Source: Lachnospiraceae bacterium JC7 (GTDB lineage: Bacteria > Bacillota > Clostridia > Lachnospirales > Lachnospiraceae). Taken from it: 64,000 nt of DNA. Positions 53,871 to 63,474 of the stretch are shown piece after piece. The stretch lies in NCBI GenBank assembly GCA_000513555.1, contig ALYD01000015.1, forward strand, positions 1-64,000. Reading direction: 5' to 3'. The position numbers and the translations under genes were made by a program. The notes under the pieces are model-generated. The model did not search any database and was not told where the DNA came from. It was given only the letters and a program-made list of their open reading frames with translations. How positions within the stretch are numbered: the stretch's first letter is position 1; each line of letters begins with the position of its first letter.

Positions 53871-54713
53871 ATGGAAGCAGAATTATATAAAGAATTAAAC
53901 GAAAAAGACCGCTCCGCAGTACAGGAACTGGTCAAAGAATGTAACCTTTCAGATCAGACAGATTATGACCCGGATCTGGATGGAGACTTTTATTACATTA
54001 TAAGGAATGATGATAAGGAAGAAAGCGGTGTGGATTCCGCGCTCTTTTCTGTTCTTTCAGGCTATCTTCTGGGGGAAACCATTGAGGGCAAACAGGTTCT
54101 CGAGGTAGAGGCCTTCACCCATCCCAAGATGAGAGATCTTGGTTTTTTCACCATCTGCTATAACAGCCTGAAGGATGATTTCAGAAACTACAGGATCAAA
54201 TTCATGATAAAAAGTCCTTTATCAGCCAAGGAAGATCCGGAATATGATCATATTTCCTTTGAAACAGATCATCAGGATGATGTAGATTCTGACGGATCCG
54301 GCGATGAATCATCAGATATGAAATTAAAGACGGCAGTTCCTTTTATCTCACCGGACACCTATGAGACCCTGTGTGCCTTAGATGCCGTCCATCTGTATGA
54401 TGAACTTTTCATGGTGAAAGAATTACCGGTTTCTATTTCCGATCCCGGTGACGGACTGTGTAATCAGTTCGGCGAAGTCCACCTGAGCGGATACAGTAAG
54501 GATACTCTATATCTTTACGGTCTTTTGGTATATGACAAGTATCTGGGACAGGGGCACGGACGTGAACTTATGGAAGCTGTTGAAAATTACAACAGTAAAG
54601 GTCCCTATAACAAGATACTCCTTCAGGTTACAAGCTCCAACACCATAGCGTATAAGCTTTATCAGAAACTCGGTTATAAAGAAACCGAAAGGATAATATA
54701 TTTTCTTGTATAA
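53871..54713 (+). CDS. Two-domain GNAT-family N-acetyltransferase
   Basis: 280 residues. The N-terminal part resembles a degenerate GNAT domain (GYLLGETIEGKQVLEVEAFTHPKMRDLGFFT, about 65-110, with the beta4/beta5 split). An acidic linker (HQDDVDSDGSGDESSD, about 133-148) joins a complete GNAT domain with the acetyl-CoA loop YDKYLGQGHGRELMEAV (Q/RxxGxG/A type, about 223-239) and the C-terminal SSNTIAYKLYQKLGYKETER. Such tandem GNATs occur in mycothiol-type and other acetyltransferases. Acceptor substrate unknown. The start codon is almost at the predicted transcription start. Divergent from the VanZ operon. Confidence 0.8.
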   Translation: MEAELYKELNEKDRSAVQELVKECNLSDQTDYDPDLDGDFYYIIRNDDKEESGVDSALFSVLSGYLLGETIEGKQVLEVEAFTHPKMRDLGFFTICYNSLKDDFRNYRIKFMIKSPLSAKEDPEYDHISFETDHQDDVDSDGSGDESSDMKLKTAVPFISPDTYETLCALDAVHLYDELFMVKELPVSISDPGDGLCNQFGEVHLSGYSKDTLYLYGLLVYDKYLGQGHGRELMEAVENYNSKGPYNKILLQVTSSNTIAYKLYQKLGYKETERIIYFLV

Positions 54714-54752
54714 AAAGGCCGTAAGTACCGTTTGTATCCGACGACTCAATAA

Positions 54753-54790
54753 AAAAAGGAGTGCATACATATCTGTATGCACTCCTTTTT
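54753..54790 (+). terminator. Bidirectional terminator between GNAT and glgP
   Basis: Perfect 17-bp stem AAAAAGGAGTGCATACA/TGTATGCACTCCTTTTT, four-base loop (54753-54769 with 54774-54790); the plus strand ends with a T run, the minus strand with seven T. It starts two bases after the glgP stop (54793). Confidence 0.95.
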
Positions 54791-54792
54791 CT

Positions 54793-57249
54793 TTATACTT
54801 TGACCTTTATTTTTTCAAGTCCCCAGATTTCCTTAACGTACTCTTCGATAGTACGGTCTGATGAGAACTTTCCGGCATGGGCTGTATTTAAGATACCAGC
54901 CTTTGCCCACCATGATTCGTCTTCGTACATCTCACAGGCTCTTCTCTGTGCCTGATCGTAAGAAGTAAAATCCTTAAGAATAAAGTAACGGTCTGCCACG
55001 TCAGACTCATATGTATTGAGAAGCGAATTATAGAGCGGACGGAACAGTTCAGGATTATCAGGGCTGTAGAAGCCGTTCACAAGCTGCATAAGCACGCGAC
55101 GGATCTCCTGATTACTGTTGAAGATCTCCATAGGATTGTACTCCCGGCTATGCTCAAGAGCTATAACCTCGTCAGAACTCAGGCCAAAGGTGAAGGCATG
55201 ATCCTGTCCGACTTCCTTGACGATCTCAACATTGGCACCATCCATGGTTCCGAGTGTCAATGCACCGTTCAGCATGAGCTTCATGTTTGAAGTTCCGGAT
55301 GCTTCCTTTGATGCAGTTGATATCTGCTCTGAAATATCCGCTGCCGGAATGATGAGCTCAGCATTGGATACTCTGTAATCCTCGATGAACACCACCTTGA
55401 TCTTTCCGTTTATGGTCTCATCGTTATTGATCACATCTGCGACGTTATTAATGAGCTTGATGGTAAGCTTCGCTGTCTTATATCCTGCCGCAGCCTTGGC
55501 ACCAAAGATATAAACATGCGGATGGAACTCCATTTCAGGATGATCCTTCAGCTGATTGTAAACATACATTACATGAAGTATGTTCATGAGCTGTCTCTTG
55601 TACTCATGTAATCTCTTGACCATAACGTCAAATATAGCATCCGTAGATACCTCTATACCGTTATGCTCCAGAATGTACTTTGCAAGACGCTCCTTGTTAT
55701 GGCGCTTGATAGCCATGAACTCGGCCTGACACTTTTCATCGTCAGCATAAACTGCCAGTTTTTTGATCTTTGTAAGATCTGTTATCCAGCCGTCTCCTAT
55801 CTTATCGGTTATCCATGCCGCAAGCTCAGGGTTCGCATGAAGCATCCATCTTCTCTGTGTGATACCGTTTGTCTTGCTGGAGAACTTTTCAGGATACATC
55901 TCATAGAAATCCTTAAGTGTTTCTTTCTTAAGTATCTCTGTGTGAAGCTGTGCAACACCGTTTACAGCATGTCCTCCTACGATGGCAAGGTGTGCCATCT
56001 TTACCTGACCATCATAAATGATAGCCATCTTGGAGATCTTGTATTCCGAATTATCAGGATATTTGCTTCGGATATCCTCACAGAATCTGCGGTTGATCTC
56101 CTCTACTATCTGATAAATACGTGGAAGAAGCTTGGAGAAGAGCTCAATAGGCCATTTCTCAAGAGCCTCGGCCATGATAGTGTGGTTTGTATATGCACAG
56201 GTCTTGATCGTTATATCCCATGCCTCATCCCATGAAAGATCATAGTCGTCCATGAGAACTCTCATGAGCTCTGCAACGGCAACTGTAGGATGAGTATCAT
56301 TAAGCTGGAAAGCAACCTTCTCATAAAGATGCTTTACATCACCGTCATGTTTGTCCGCATACTCCTTAACTGCAGTCTGAACAGATGCAGAAATGAAGAA
56401 ATACTGCTGGCGGAGACGGAGCTCCTTACCTGCATAGTGATTATCGTTCGGATAAAGAACCTCAACGATATTACGAGCCATGTTCTCATTTTCAACTGCG
56501 GCTTCGTAATTACCCTTGTCGAATTCATCAAGGCGGAAAGTATCCTTGGCTTTCGCATCCCATACACGAAGTGTGTCGACTACATGATTGTTATATCCAA
56601 CCACCGGTGTATCATAAGGAATCGCAACAACAGACTGATAGCCCTTCTGAACGAAACGGAGCTTTCCGTTTTCGTTTACAGACTCAACCCATCCACCGAA
56701 TTTAACCTCCTTGGAAAGCTCGGCTCTCCTGAGTTCAAATGGATTACCGTCTCTGAGCCAGTCATCGGGAACTTCCTTCTGATAGCCGTCAACGATCTGC
56801 TGTTTGAACATGCCGTACTTGTATCGAATACCGCATCCGCATGCCCAATATCCTAAAGTAGCAAGAGAATCCAGGAAACATGCTGCGAGTCTTCCCAGGC
56901 CACCGTTTCCGAGAGCCCAGTCAGGTTCTTCATTCTCAATGGCATTGAGATCGATCTTCAATTCCTTGAGAGCTTCCTGTATACCTTCACGACAGCTGAG
57001 ATTGATGATATTGTTTCCGAGAGCTCTTCCCATCAGGAATTCCATGGAAAGATAATATACTCTCTTACTGTCCTTTTTCTCAGTTGTCTTCTGTGTAGCC
57101 ATCCAGTCATCGATAATGGTATCCTGAACTGCATAAGCTACAGCAAAAAATGCTTCCTTGGTGCTGAGATCCTTTAAGGATCTGCGATAAAGCTTACGGG
57201 CACTGCCTTCTACTTCTTTTTTGAATAATTCCTTATCGAACTTCTCCAC
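54793..57249 (-). CDS. glgP: Glycogen/alpha-glucan phosphorylase
   Basis: 818 residues. Releases glucose-1-phosphate from storage glycogen or maltodextrins. Conserved: LGNGGLGRLAACFLDS near residue 112, FQLNDTHPTVAVAELMR around 315, and the PLP-lysine motif EASGTSNMKLMLNGALTLGTMDGANVE split around Lys 650. Full length for the family. The start codon is GTG (57247-57249) preceded by AAAGGA eight bases upstream. It follows ileS by about 85 bases; no glgC/glgA nearby. Confidence 0.96.
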   Translation of the reverse strand: MEKFDKELFKKEVEGSARKLYRRSLKDLSTKEAFFAVAYAVQDTIIDDWMATQKTTEKKDSKRVYYLSMEFLMGRALGNNIINLSCREGIQEALKELKIDLNAIENEEPDWALGNGGLGRLAACFLDSLATLGYWACGCGIRYKYGMFKQQIVDGYQKEVPDDWLRDGNPFELRRAELSKEVKFGGWVESVNENGKLRFVQKGYQSVVAIPYDTPVVGYNNHVVDTLRVWDAKAKDTFRLDEFDKGNYEAAVENENMARNIVEVLYPNDNHYAGKELRLRQQYFFISASVQTAVKEYADKHDGDVKHLYEKVAFQLNDTHPTVAVAELMRVLMDDYDLSWDEAWDITIKTCAYTNHTIMAEALEKWPIELFSKLLPRIYQIVEEINRRFCEDIRSKYPDNSEYKISKMAIIYDGQVKMAHLAIVGGHAVNGVAQLHTEILKKETLKDFYEMYPEKFSSKTNGITQRRWMLHANPELAAWITDKIGDGWITDLTKIKKLAVYADDEKCQAEFMAIKRHNKERLAKYILEHNGIEVSTDAIFDVMVKRLHEYKRQLMNILHVMYVYNQLKDHPEMEFHPHVYIFGAKAAAGYKTAKLTIKLINNVADVINNDETINGKIKVVFIEDYRVSNAELIIPAADISEQISTASKEASGTSNMKLMLNGALTLGTMDGANVEIVKEVGQDHAFTFGLSSDEVIALEHSREYNPMEIFNSNQEIRRVLMQLVNGFYSPDNPELFRPLYNSLLNTYESDVADRYFILKDFTSYDQAQRRACEMYEDESWWAKAGILNTAHAGKFSSDRTIEEYVKEIWGLEKIKVKV

Positions 57250-57280
57250 TACTCTATCCTTTTCCTTTCTTGAAATAGCC

Positions 57281-57302
57281 GCTGCAGCTGAAAAGCTGCA
57301 GC
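57281..57302 (-). terminator. Hairpin between ileS and glgP
   Basis: Perfect 9-bp stem GCTGCAGCT/AGCTGCAGC with a four-base loop, no U-run. It could be a weak terminator or a stabiliser; the glgP ribosome-binding site lies after it. Confidence 0.5.
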
Positions 57303-57334
57303 CAGACTACATAAATGGAACCGAATGTAACAGG

Positions 57335-60300
57335 TCAGATTTTCTCAACAGCAAGAGTCAGATTCTCGCCATTGATATCCCATGCCTTTTCATAGCCCTG
57401 GGACATGTTGTAAACGATGGCATCAGCCATAACGATACGAATGATCTCTTCCTCATTGTTTCTCATGAGGTCAGCCATCTTATCGTTGTCCTTCACATAC
57501 ACCTTGATGTGATCCATAACCTCGAATCCGGCCTCTTTACGCATGGTCTGGATCTTGGAAATGATCTCTCTTACAAATCCCTCTTCTATAAGCTCAGGTG
57601 TAAGGTTAGTGTCGAGTACTACAGTAAGAGCATTGTCCTCTTCTGTTACAAATCCGTCCTTCTCGGCAACGTCAATGAGAAGATCGTCCTTTGTAAGCTC
57701 AACTTCTGTATCACCGTCTACATTGAACTTGAGCACTCCCTTTGTTTCAAGTTCATCCATAGCTGCAGAACCATCTACCTCTGTGAGGTATGTGCGGATA
57801 GCATTGAGATGCTTTCCGTACTTAGGTCCGACAGTCTTAAGCTGTGGCTTGAATGTATATGAAGTGAACTTTCTGAGATCATCCTGGAAGTTCACGTTCT
57901 TAACATTAAGCTCATCCTCAATGATGCTTACGAAATAACTGTCAAGAGCCGAATCAGACTTAACATACATATTTCCGATAGGCTGACGGTTCTTTACTGC
58001 CGCAGTATTTCTGGCCGCACGTCCAAGGATAACGATCTTTAATACCTTATCCATGCTTGCTTCAAGCTCAAGGTCGATCATGGATTCGTCAGCTGTCGGG
58101 AAATCACAGAGATGTACTGACTTCTTTGCAGCTGAATCCACTGAGCAAACGAGATTGCGGTAGATGGACTCTGTGATGAACGGAACCATCGGAGCCGCAG
58201 CCTTGGAGAAAGTAACAAGAGTTGTATATAAGGTCATATATGCATTGATCTTGTCCTGCTCCATGCCCTTTGCCCAGAAACGCTCTCTGGAACGACGAAC
58301 ATACCAGTTAGACATATCATCGGCAAATTCCTGCATAGCATTAGCAGCTTCCGGAATTCTGAAGTTGGAAAGATTGTCATCAACAGCCTTTACTACAGAG
58401 TTAAGCTTGCTGAGGAGCCACTTGTCCATAACAGGAAGCTTGTCATACTCAAGTGAATACTTACTCGGGTCAAAATTGTCAATGTTCGCATAAAGTACGA
58501 AGAACGCGTATGTATTCCATAATGTTGAAAGGAACTTACGCTGTCCCTCAACCACTGCCTTGTCATGGAATCTGTTTGGAAGCCATGGAGCAGAGTTTGT
58601 ATAGAAGAACCATCTGATCGCATCAGCGCCGTGCTTCTTTAACGCATCCATAGGATCAACGGCATTACCCTTTGACTTACTCATCTTCTGTCCGTTCTCA
58701 TCCTGAACATGTCCAAGGACAAGTACGTTCTCGTAAGGTGCCTTGTTAAAGAGAATAGTGCTCTCTGCAAGAAGTGAATAGAACCAGCCTCTTGTCTGAT
58801 CTACGGCCTCACAGATAAACTGTGCCGGGAACTGAGCCTCAAAAAGCTCCTTGTTCTCGAATGGATAATGGTGCTGTGCATATGGCATAGCTCCTGAATC
58901 GAACCAGCAGTCGATAACCTCAGGTACTCTCTTCATATCGCCGCCGCAGTGAGGGCACTTACATGTGAGCTTGTCCACATAAGGTTTATGAAGCTCGATG
59001 TGCTCATATCCCACATAATCAGAACTGTAGCCTTCCTTACCTGAAGCCTTTAACTCCGCAAGAACATCCTCATAGTTATAAGCCATCTCTCTGAGTTCCT
59101 GAATGGAACCGATGGCATGCTTCTCACCGCAATCCTTACATACCCAGATATTGAGCGGTGTACCCCAGTAACGGTTACGTGAAAGTCCCCAGTCCTGAAC
59201 ATTCTCGATCCATGCACCGAAACGGCCTGAGCCGATAGTCTCCGGATACCACTTGACTGTGGCGTTATTCTTTACGAGGTCATCCTTAACTGCGCTCATC
59301 TTAATGAACCATGACTCTCTTGCGTAGTAAATAAGCGGAGTATCACATCTCCAGCAGTGCGGATATGAGTGAGTGAACTTAGGAGCGTCAAAAAGAAGCT
59401 TTCTTGCAGATAGATCCTTCAGAACCTCAGGATCACAGCTTACAGCACCCTGAGCTATTTCCTTCTCTGTAGGCTTGCAGCGCATTCCTGCGAAAGGAGT
59501 CTCTGCAGTCATGCATCCGCTCTCATCAACGAACTTTACGAGAGGCATGTCATGCTCACGTCCAACACGGGCATCATCCTCACCGAATGCAGGTGCCTGG
59601 TGAACGATACCGGTACCGTCCTCAGCTGTTACGTATGCATCTGATACTACATAATGGGCTCTCTTATGCTGCTTTGCCGCAACGTCCGCAGCGCACTGGT
59701 AAAGGGGTTCGTAATCGATTCCCTCAAGTTCTGTTCCCTTATAGGTCTCCAGAACCTCATAAGCCTTCTCTCCTTCAGCTACAAGAGGAGAAAGAACCTT
59801 ATCAAGAAGAGCGGTTGCAAGAATATATGTATATCCGTCCGCTGCCTTTACCTTTGCATACTCAAGATCCGGGTTTACGCAAAGTGCGGTATTGGATGGA
59901 AGTGTCCATGGTGTTGTTGTCCATGCAAGGAAATAGAAATCCTTATCCTTCGCCTTGAAACGAACTATAGCTGAACGCTCGTTAAGCTCCTTGTAGCCCT
60001 GCGCAACCTCATGGCTGGAAAGAGGAGTTCCGCATCGTGGACAGTAAGGTACTACCTTGAATCCTTCATAGAGAAGTCCCTTCTTCCAGATCTCCTTAAG
60101 AGCCCACCACTCTGACTCGATGAAATCATCATGATATGTTACATACGGATCGTCCATATCTGCCCAGAAGCCTACCTTATAGGAGAAATCCTCCCACATA
60201 CCCTTGTACTTCCAGACATTTTCTTTACATAAATCAATAAAAGGCGCAACTCCATACTTTTCAATCTGTTCCTTACCATTGATTCCGATTGACTTCTCAA

Positions 60301-60586
60301 CCTCAAGCTCTACAGGAAGACCGTGGGTATCCCATCCGGCCTTTCTCGGAACCATGGCACCTTTCATAGCATGGAATCTTGGAATCATGTCCTTGAAAGC
60401 ACGAGTCTCAACATGTCCGATGTGAGGTTTTCCATTTGCGGTTGGAGGACCGTCGTAGAATACGTAAGAAGGATCTCCCTCATGCTCCTTGATGGAATCT
60501 TCAAAGATATGGTTCTGTCTCCAGAACTCCTCAACCTCATTCTCGCGCTCTACGAAGTTCATGTTTGTATCAACTTTTTTAAACAT
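57335..60586 (-). CDS. ileS: Isoleucyl-tRNA synthetase, class-2 (eukaryote-like) type
   Basis: 1083 residues. Class I synthetase: HIGH-type motif GKPHIGHVE at residues 53-61, DGPPTANG just before it, editing CP1 domain with GWDTHGLPVELEVEKSIG, zinc-binding Cys clusters (CPRCGTPLSS, CWRCDTPLI, CKCPHCGGD) and the KMSKS motif NGQKMSKSKGNAVDP near 630, then C-terminal anticodon-binding helices. The longer form and TANG/PHIGHV pattern mark the eukaryote-like IleS2 class, which is naturally resistant to mupirocin. The leader has a good promoter but no T-box. Confidence 0.97.
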   Translation of the reverse strand: MFKKVDTNMNFVERENEVEEFWRQNHIFEDSIKEHEGDPSYVFYDGPPTANGKPHIGHVETRAFKDMIPRFHAMKGAMVPRKAGWDTHGLPVELEVEKSIGINGKEQIEKYGVAPFIDLCKENVWKYKGMWEDFSYKVGFWADMDDPYVTYHDDFIESEWWALKEIWKKGLLYEGFKVVPYCPRCGTPLSSHEVAQGYKELNERSAIVRFKAKDKDFYFLAWTTTPWTLPSNTALCVNPDLEYAKVKAADGYTYILATALLDKVLSPLVAEGEKAYEVLETYKGTELEGIDYEPLYQCAADVAAKQHKRAHYVVSDAYVTAEDGTGIVHQAPAFGEDDARVGREHDMPLVKFVDESGCMTAETPFAGMRCKPTEKEIAQGAVSCDPEVLKDLSARKLLFDAPKFTHSYPHCWRCDTPLIYYARESWFIKMSAVKDDLVKNNATVKWYPETIGSGRFGAWIENVQDWGLSRNRYWGTPLNIWVCKDCGEKHAIGSIQELREMAYNYEDVLAELKASGKEGYSSDYVGYEHIELHKPYVDKLTCKCPHCGGDMKRVPEVIDCWFDSGAMPYAQHHYPFENKELFEAQFPAQFICEAVDQTRGWFYSLLAESTILFNKAPYENVLVLGHVQDENGQKMSKSKGNAVDPMDALKKHGADAIRWFFYTNSAPWLPNRFHDKAVVEGQRKFLSTLWNTYAFFVLYANIDNFDPSKYSLEYDKLPVMDKWLLSKLNSVVKAVDDNLSNFRIPEAANAMQEFADDMSNWYVRRSRERFWAKGMEQDKINAYMTLYTTLVTFSKAAAPMVPFITESIYRNLVCSVDSAAKKSVHLCDFPTADESMIDLELEASMDKVLKIVILGRAARNTAAVKNRQPIGNMYVKSDSALDSYFVSIIEDELNVKNVNFQDDLRKFTSYTFKPQLKTVGPKYGKHLNAIRTYLTEVDGSAAMDELETKGVLKFNVDGDTEVELTKDDLLIDVAEKDGFVTEEDNALTVVLDTNLTPELIEEGFVREIISKIQTMRKEAGFEVMDHIKVYVKDNDKMADLMRNNEEEIIRIVMADAIVYNMSQGYEKAWDINGENLTLAVEKI

Positions 60587-60654
60587 CAGCGCCTTTTCTC
60601 CTTAAACATTTATTAAAACCGAAAAATGGGTAGACTTCGGTCTTTAGCGTACTA

Positions 60655-60683
60655 ATTATATAAAACTCACCCTATAAAATCAA
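60655..60683 (-). promoter_or_regulatory. ileS promoter
   Basis: Minus strand: TTGATT (60678-60683), 17-base spacer, perfect TATAAT (60655-60660). Leader of about 60 bases holding a small ACCGAA/TTCGGT hairpin with a TTTAAT tail. The gap 60587-60909 has no other gene. Confidence 0.7.
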
Positions 60684-60829
60684 GCAAACAGGGGTATTAA
60701 ATAGGCTTTGGATAACCATGGGTTATATCTTATAAAGCTACTGATAATGGCGATTTTTATTTCCATTTTCCAATACGGCTCTTACATCATCATAGTCTTA
60801 AATCTCCCCGACATATGCTGACTGCCTTA

Positions 60830-60880
60830 TATAAAATATTAACCCGCATCTTTCAGAAATTCCGAAAGCCGCGGGTTTTT
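60830..60880 (-). terminator. Terminator of the EIIB-like/LysR unit
   Basis: AACCCGC and GCGGGTT stems (60841-60847 with 60871-60877) extended by CTTTC/GAAAG, then AATATTTT. About 30 bases after the EIIB-like stop. Confidence 0.75.
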
Positions 60881-60909
60881 AAATATTTCGATATGCCGGT
60901 CAATCCTCG

Positions 60910-61323
60910 TTATGCCACAGGATCTATCAGTTTTTTGAGCTCTGTCTCTACGGGCTCGACCTCTGAACCGATGATGATATGAACCGCGGTCTTACTCGGT
61001 CTCAGGACCCCTCCGACCTTGGCAGATCTGATCTTCTTCTCATCAACAGCACCATACTCGTTTATCTGTACCTTGAGGCGTGCACCGTCATGATCGACAC
61101 TTTGCACATTTTCGCTGCCTCCGAGTCCTTCAAGTATGATCTTTGCCACCTCTTCCATATCAGCCTTGTTATCCAATGTGATATGAAGCTTGTCATCCTC
61201 GGCAATCTTCATGGAAAGCTTATCCGCATTTTTACGTTTTATAGATCTGTAAATGCTGTAACCGATCACTACAGCCACCACCGCCGCAACTGCGGCAATG
61301 ATCAAAATCATATCTCTGTCCAT
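60910..61323 (-). CDS. Membrane-anchored PTS EIIB-like protein without the phospho-cysteine
   Basis: 137 residues. One N-terminal membrane helix (about 5-24), a basic stretch, then an EIIB domain of the glucose/GlcNAc PTS family: LEGLGGSENVQSVDHDGARL ... AVDEKKIRSAKVGGVLRPSKTAVHIIIG aligns well with the PtsG EIIB domain. The phosphorylated Cys of the DxCxTRL motif is replaced by Asp79 (VDHDGARL). No EIIC or EIIA is adjacent, so this is not a transporter. It may act as a phospho-independent sensor of, or partner to, a PTS component. GGAG is six bases before the ATG. Lies 13 bases after the LysR gene. Confidence 0.75.
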   Translation of the reverse strand: MDRDMILIIAAVAAVVAVVIGYSIYRSIKRKNADKLSMKIAEDDKLHITLDNKADMEEVAKIILEGLGGSENVQSVDHDGARLKVQINEYGAVDEKKIRSAKVGGVLRPSKTAVHIIIGSEVEPVETELKKLIDPVA

Positions 61324-61336
61324 AATGGTCTCCTAC

Positions 61337-62245
61337 TTATATTGCCTGAGTTTCATACTTTTTAAGTTCCGCAACATAACGTTCTCCCAGCTCACTGAGA
61401 GGTATCTTCTTTTTCTTTATATATCCGATGGTCATCTTCTCGGTCGTATCGAGCTTCACCGTAGTGTACTCGTCTCCGTTAAGCTCCTGACAGATAATAC
61501 CCGAACAAAGAGTATATCCGTTAAGTCCCACCATGAGATTGAGAGCCGTAGCTCTGTCATCACACTTGATGATCTGCTTGTAATCATAGGTACTTAGTAC
61601 CTCTTCGGCAAAATAGAAGGAGTTATGCTCTCCCTGGTAGAAACTGAGACAGGGATAATGCCTCAGATCATCCATGGTGATAAGTTCCTTCTTCGCCATA
61701 GGATTACTCTTACTCATGAATACATAGATATTACAGTCGAACAGTGGAACAAATTCAAGAGAATCTTCTCTCAGTATTTTTCCCACTACCTTACTGTTAA
61801 AGTCGTTCATATATATCACGCCCACCTCTGAAGTCTGATTTTTGACATCATTGATGACTTCGATGGTCTTTGTCTCCTTAACAGCGAACTCATAAGTATC
61901 CATGCCGAATTCTCTGGCAAGATGTATAAATGCCTCTACAGCAAATGTGTAATGCTGCATGGAAACCGCAAACTTCTTTTTACGGGTCCCTACATTAACA
62001 TATTTATCCTCCATGAGCTGATACTGCTCAACTATCTGCCTTGCATATCCAAGGAACTCTTCTCCCTCCGCGGTGATCACTATACCACGGTTGGATCTGA
62101 GGAATATCTCTAATCCGATCTCCTTTTCCAGCTCTTTAATCGCAGCGGATAATGAAGGCTGTGTGATAAAAAGGTGCTTTGCAGCTTCGTTCATGGAGCC
62201 GCAGTCAGCTACAGCGATAACCTGCTTTAACTGCTGTAATGTCAT
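61337..62245 (-). CDS. LysR-family transcription regulator
   Basis: 302 residues. Winged-helix N-terminus MTLQQLKQVIAVADCGSMNE with the helix-turn-helix in AAKHLFITQPSLSAAIKELE, then a periplasmic-binding-like effector domain. Size and order are typical. AAGGAA lies before the ATG. It sits between the secreted cell-wall protein (56-base gap) and the EIIB-like protein (13-base gap), so the EIIB-like protein is probably co-transcribed and could be its target or partner. Effector and targets unknown. Confidence 0.9.
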   Translation of the reverse strand: MTLQQLKQVIAVADCGSMNEAAKHLFITQPSLSAAIKELEKEIGLEIFLRSNRGIVITAEGEEFLGYARQIVEQYQLMEDKYVNVGTRKKKFAVSMQHYTFAVEAFIHLAREFGMDTYEFAVKETKTIEVINDVKNQTSEVGVIYMNDFNSKVVGKILREDSLEFVPLFDCNIYVFMSKSNPMAKKELITMDDLRHYPCLSFYQGEHNSFYFAEEVLSTYDYKQIIKCDDRATALNLMVGLNGYTLCSGIICQELNGDEYTTVKLDTTEKMTIGYIKKKKIPLSELGERYVAELKKYETQAI

Positions 62246-62301
62246 AATTATTTCCTTTTACTGTCTTTTTGATCTAAAGCAGCATACGCGGCCTTAAATC
62301 A

Positions 62302-63363
62302 TCACTTTTTTATTTCTGAATATGTAATAAATCCTGCCGGATCGATATGTATATGCTCAGCCATCCAGGTTTCATGTCCGGATCCGACGATGGCTGACGG
62401 TCTCATGGTGCTGACTGTTCCATCATTGTTCAGATATTCGATAGCCGCATCTCTTCTGAAACAGCCGTCTCCTTCATATAACTTCTTTCCGATGGAACCG
62501 TCATCCTTACGCTCATACAGTTTCATAAACGCATATGTATACCATGCAAATCCATTGGCATTTTCCGGTACGATCTGATAACTTCCCGATGGTCTTGTAG
62601 TGAATTCAGCATATAACTCAGGATTCTTCACCAGAAGTTCACGGTAGATATAAACCTTGTCATCAAGCTTTTCCACCGGTGTCTTTTTGTTCATACGGGA
62701 GCCGTTGTAGGCAAGCTTTGTACCGTCCGGAGCTGTTGTGTCCATAAGAGCCGCACCGTCTTCTCCCACATAGAAATTCCCCACCTGCTTTGATGTGGAA
62801 AGAATTCCTGTTGTCATATCAAGATGATAGAACTTTCCGTCATCGATTATCCAGCCGCCGGCAGGTTTTCCCTTCTCAAAATAGTATTTCTCACCTGAGC
62901 CGTCTGTATACCAACCCTCATAAAGCTTAGCCTCACCCGTTGAAGGATCCACGCTATATAAGCGTGAACTACCATCCTCCTGATCTATCCACCTGACTGA
63001 TTCATTTACGGATACCGCATCTCCGGAAGCCGCCACAGCCGCTTCAGATGCTGATTCCAATGCTTCTGCCGCTGCATTCATATAAGCGGAAACATCAACA
63101 TTACCGTAAGCAGCAAGTCCCTTAAGGATCTCCTCCGGCAAAGGCAGCCCCGCCGCCTTGTAGTTTTCCGCAGTCGCATAATAAAAGAGCGCAAGACGCT
63201 TTGTGATATCATTCAGATCCTGTGATGCCGCAACCGATTCTGATGCTGATACCACATACTGAGAAACAGAATTTTCCTCAGCCATCACCCCGGTCGACAT
63301 CGATACAGACAGTGCAGCCGTGACCGCCAAAGCCGCAGCATGCTTTTTTAAAAAACTATTCAT
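62302..63363 (-). CDS. Secreted cell-wall/choline-binding-repeat protein
   Basis: 353 residues. Sec signal peptide (about 1-28, cleavage after VMA). The N-terminal mature region is a helical Ala/Ser/Glu-rich segment, followed by cell-wall-binding repeats of the type GWYTDGSGEKYYFEKGKPAGG and GWIIDDGKFYHLDMTTGI, typical of choline-binding/glucan-binding modules. The C-terminal 160 residues contain no catalytic motif I recognise. Probably extracellular and attached to wall polymers. The ribosome-binding site is weak (GCGGG). Neighbours are ddh upstream and LysR downstream. Confidence 0.8.
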   Translation of the reverse strand: MNSFLKKHAAALAVTAALSVSMSTGVMAEENSVSQYVVSASESVAASQDLNDITKRLALFYYATAENYKAAGLPLPEEILKGLAAYGNVDVSAYMNAAAEALESASEAAVAASGDAVSVNESVRWIDQEDGSSRLYSVDPSTGEAKLYEGWYTDGSGEKYYFEKGKPAGGWIIDDGKFYHLDMTTGILSTSKQVGNFYVGEDGAALMDTTAPDGTKLAYNGSRMNKKTPVEKLDDKVYIYRELLVKNPELYAEFTTRPSGSYQIVPENANGFAWYTYAFMKLYERKDDGSIGKKLYEGDGCFRRDAAIEYLNNDGTVSTMRPSAIVGSGHETWMAEHIHIDPAGFITYSEIKK

Positions 63364-63379
63364 AATAATTACCCGCTAG

Positions 63380-63452
63380 AAAAAAAGAAAATACAGCTTA
63401 AACACCGAAGCATTTATCCCTCTGTTACCGGACAGAGCAAAGGCATTTAAGC
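63380..63452 (-). terminator. Probable terminator after ddh
   Basis: Outer stem GCTTAAA/TTTAAGC (63446-63452 with 63396-63402) encloses a CTCTGT/ACAGAG hairpin; the minus-strand tail is TATTTTCTTTTTTTC. Compound structure, about 25 bases after the ddh stop. Confidence 0.55.
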
Positions 63453-63474
63453 CATATCTTACTTTTATTTTTTA

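Noticed and set aside
57221-57862. Antisense frames over ileS, glgP, pflB and other large genes
   Set aside because: No start signals, low-complexity composition and complete overlap with conserved genes.
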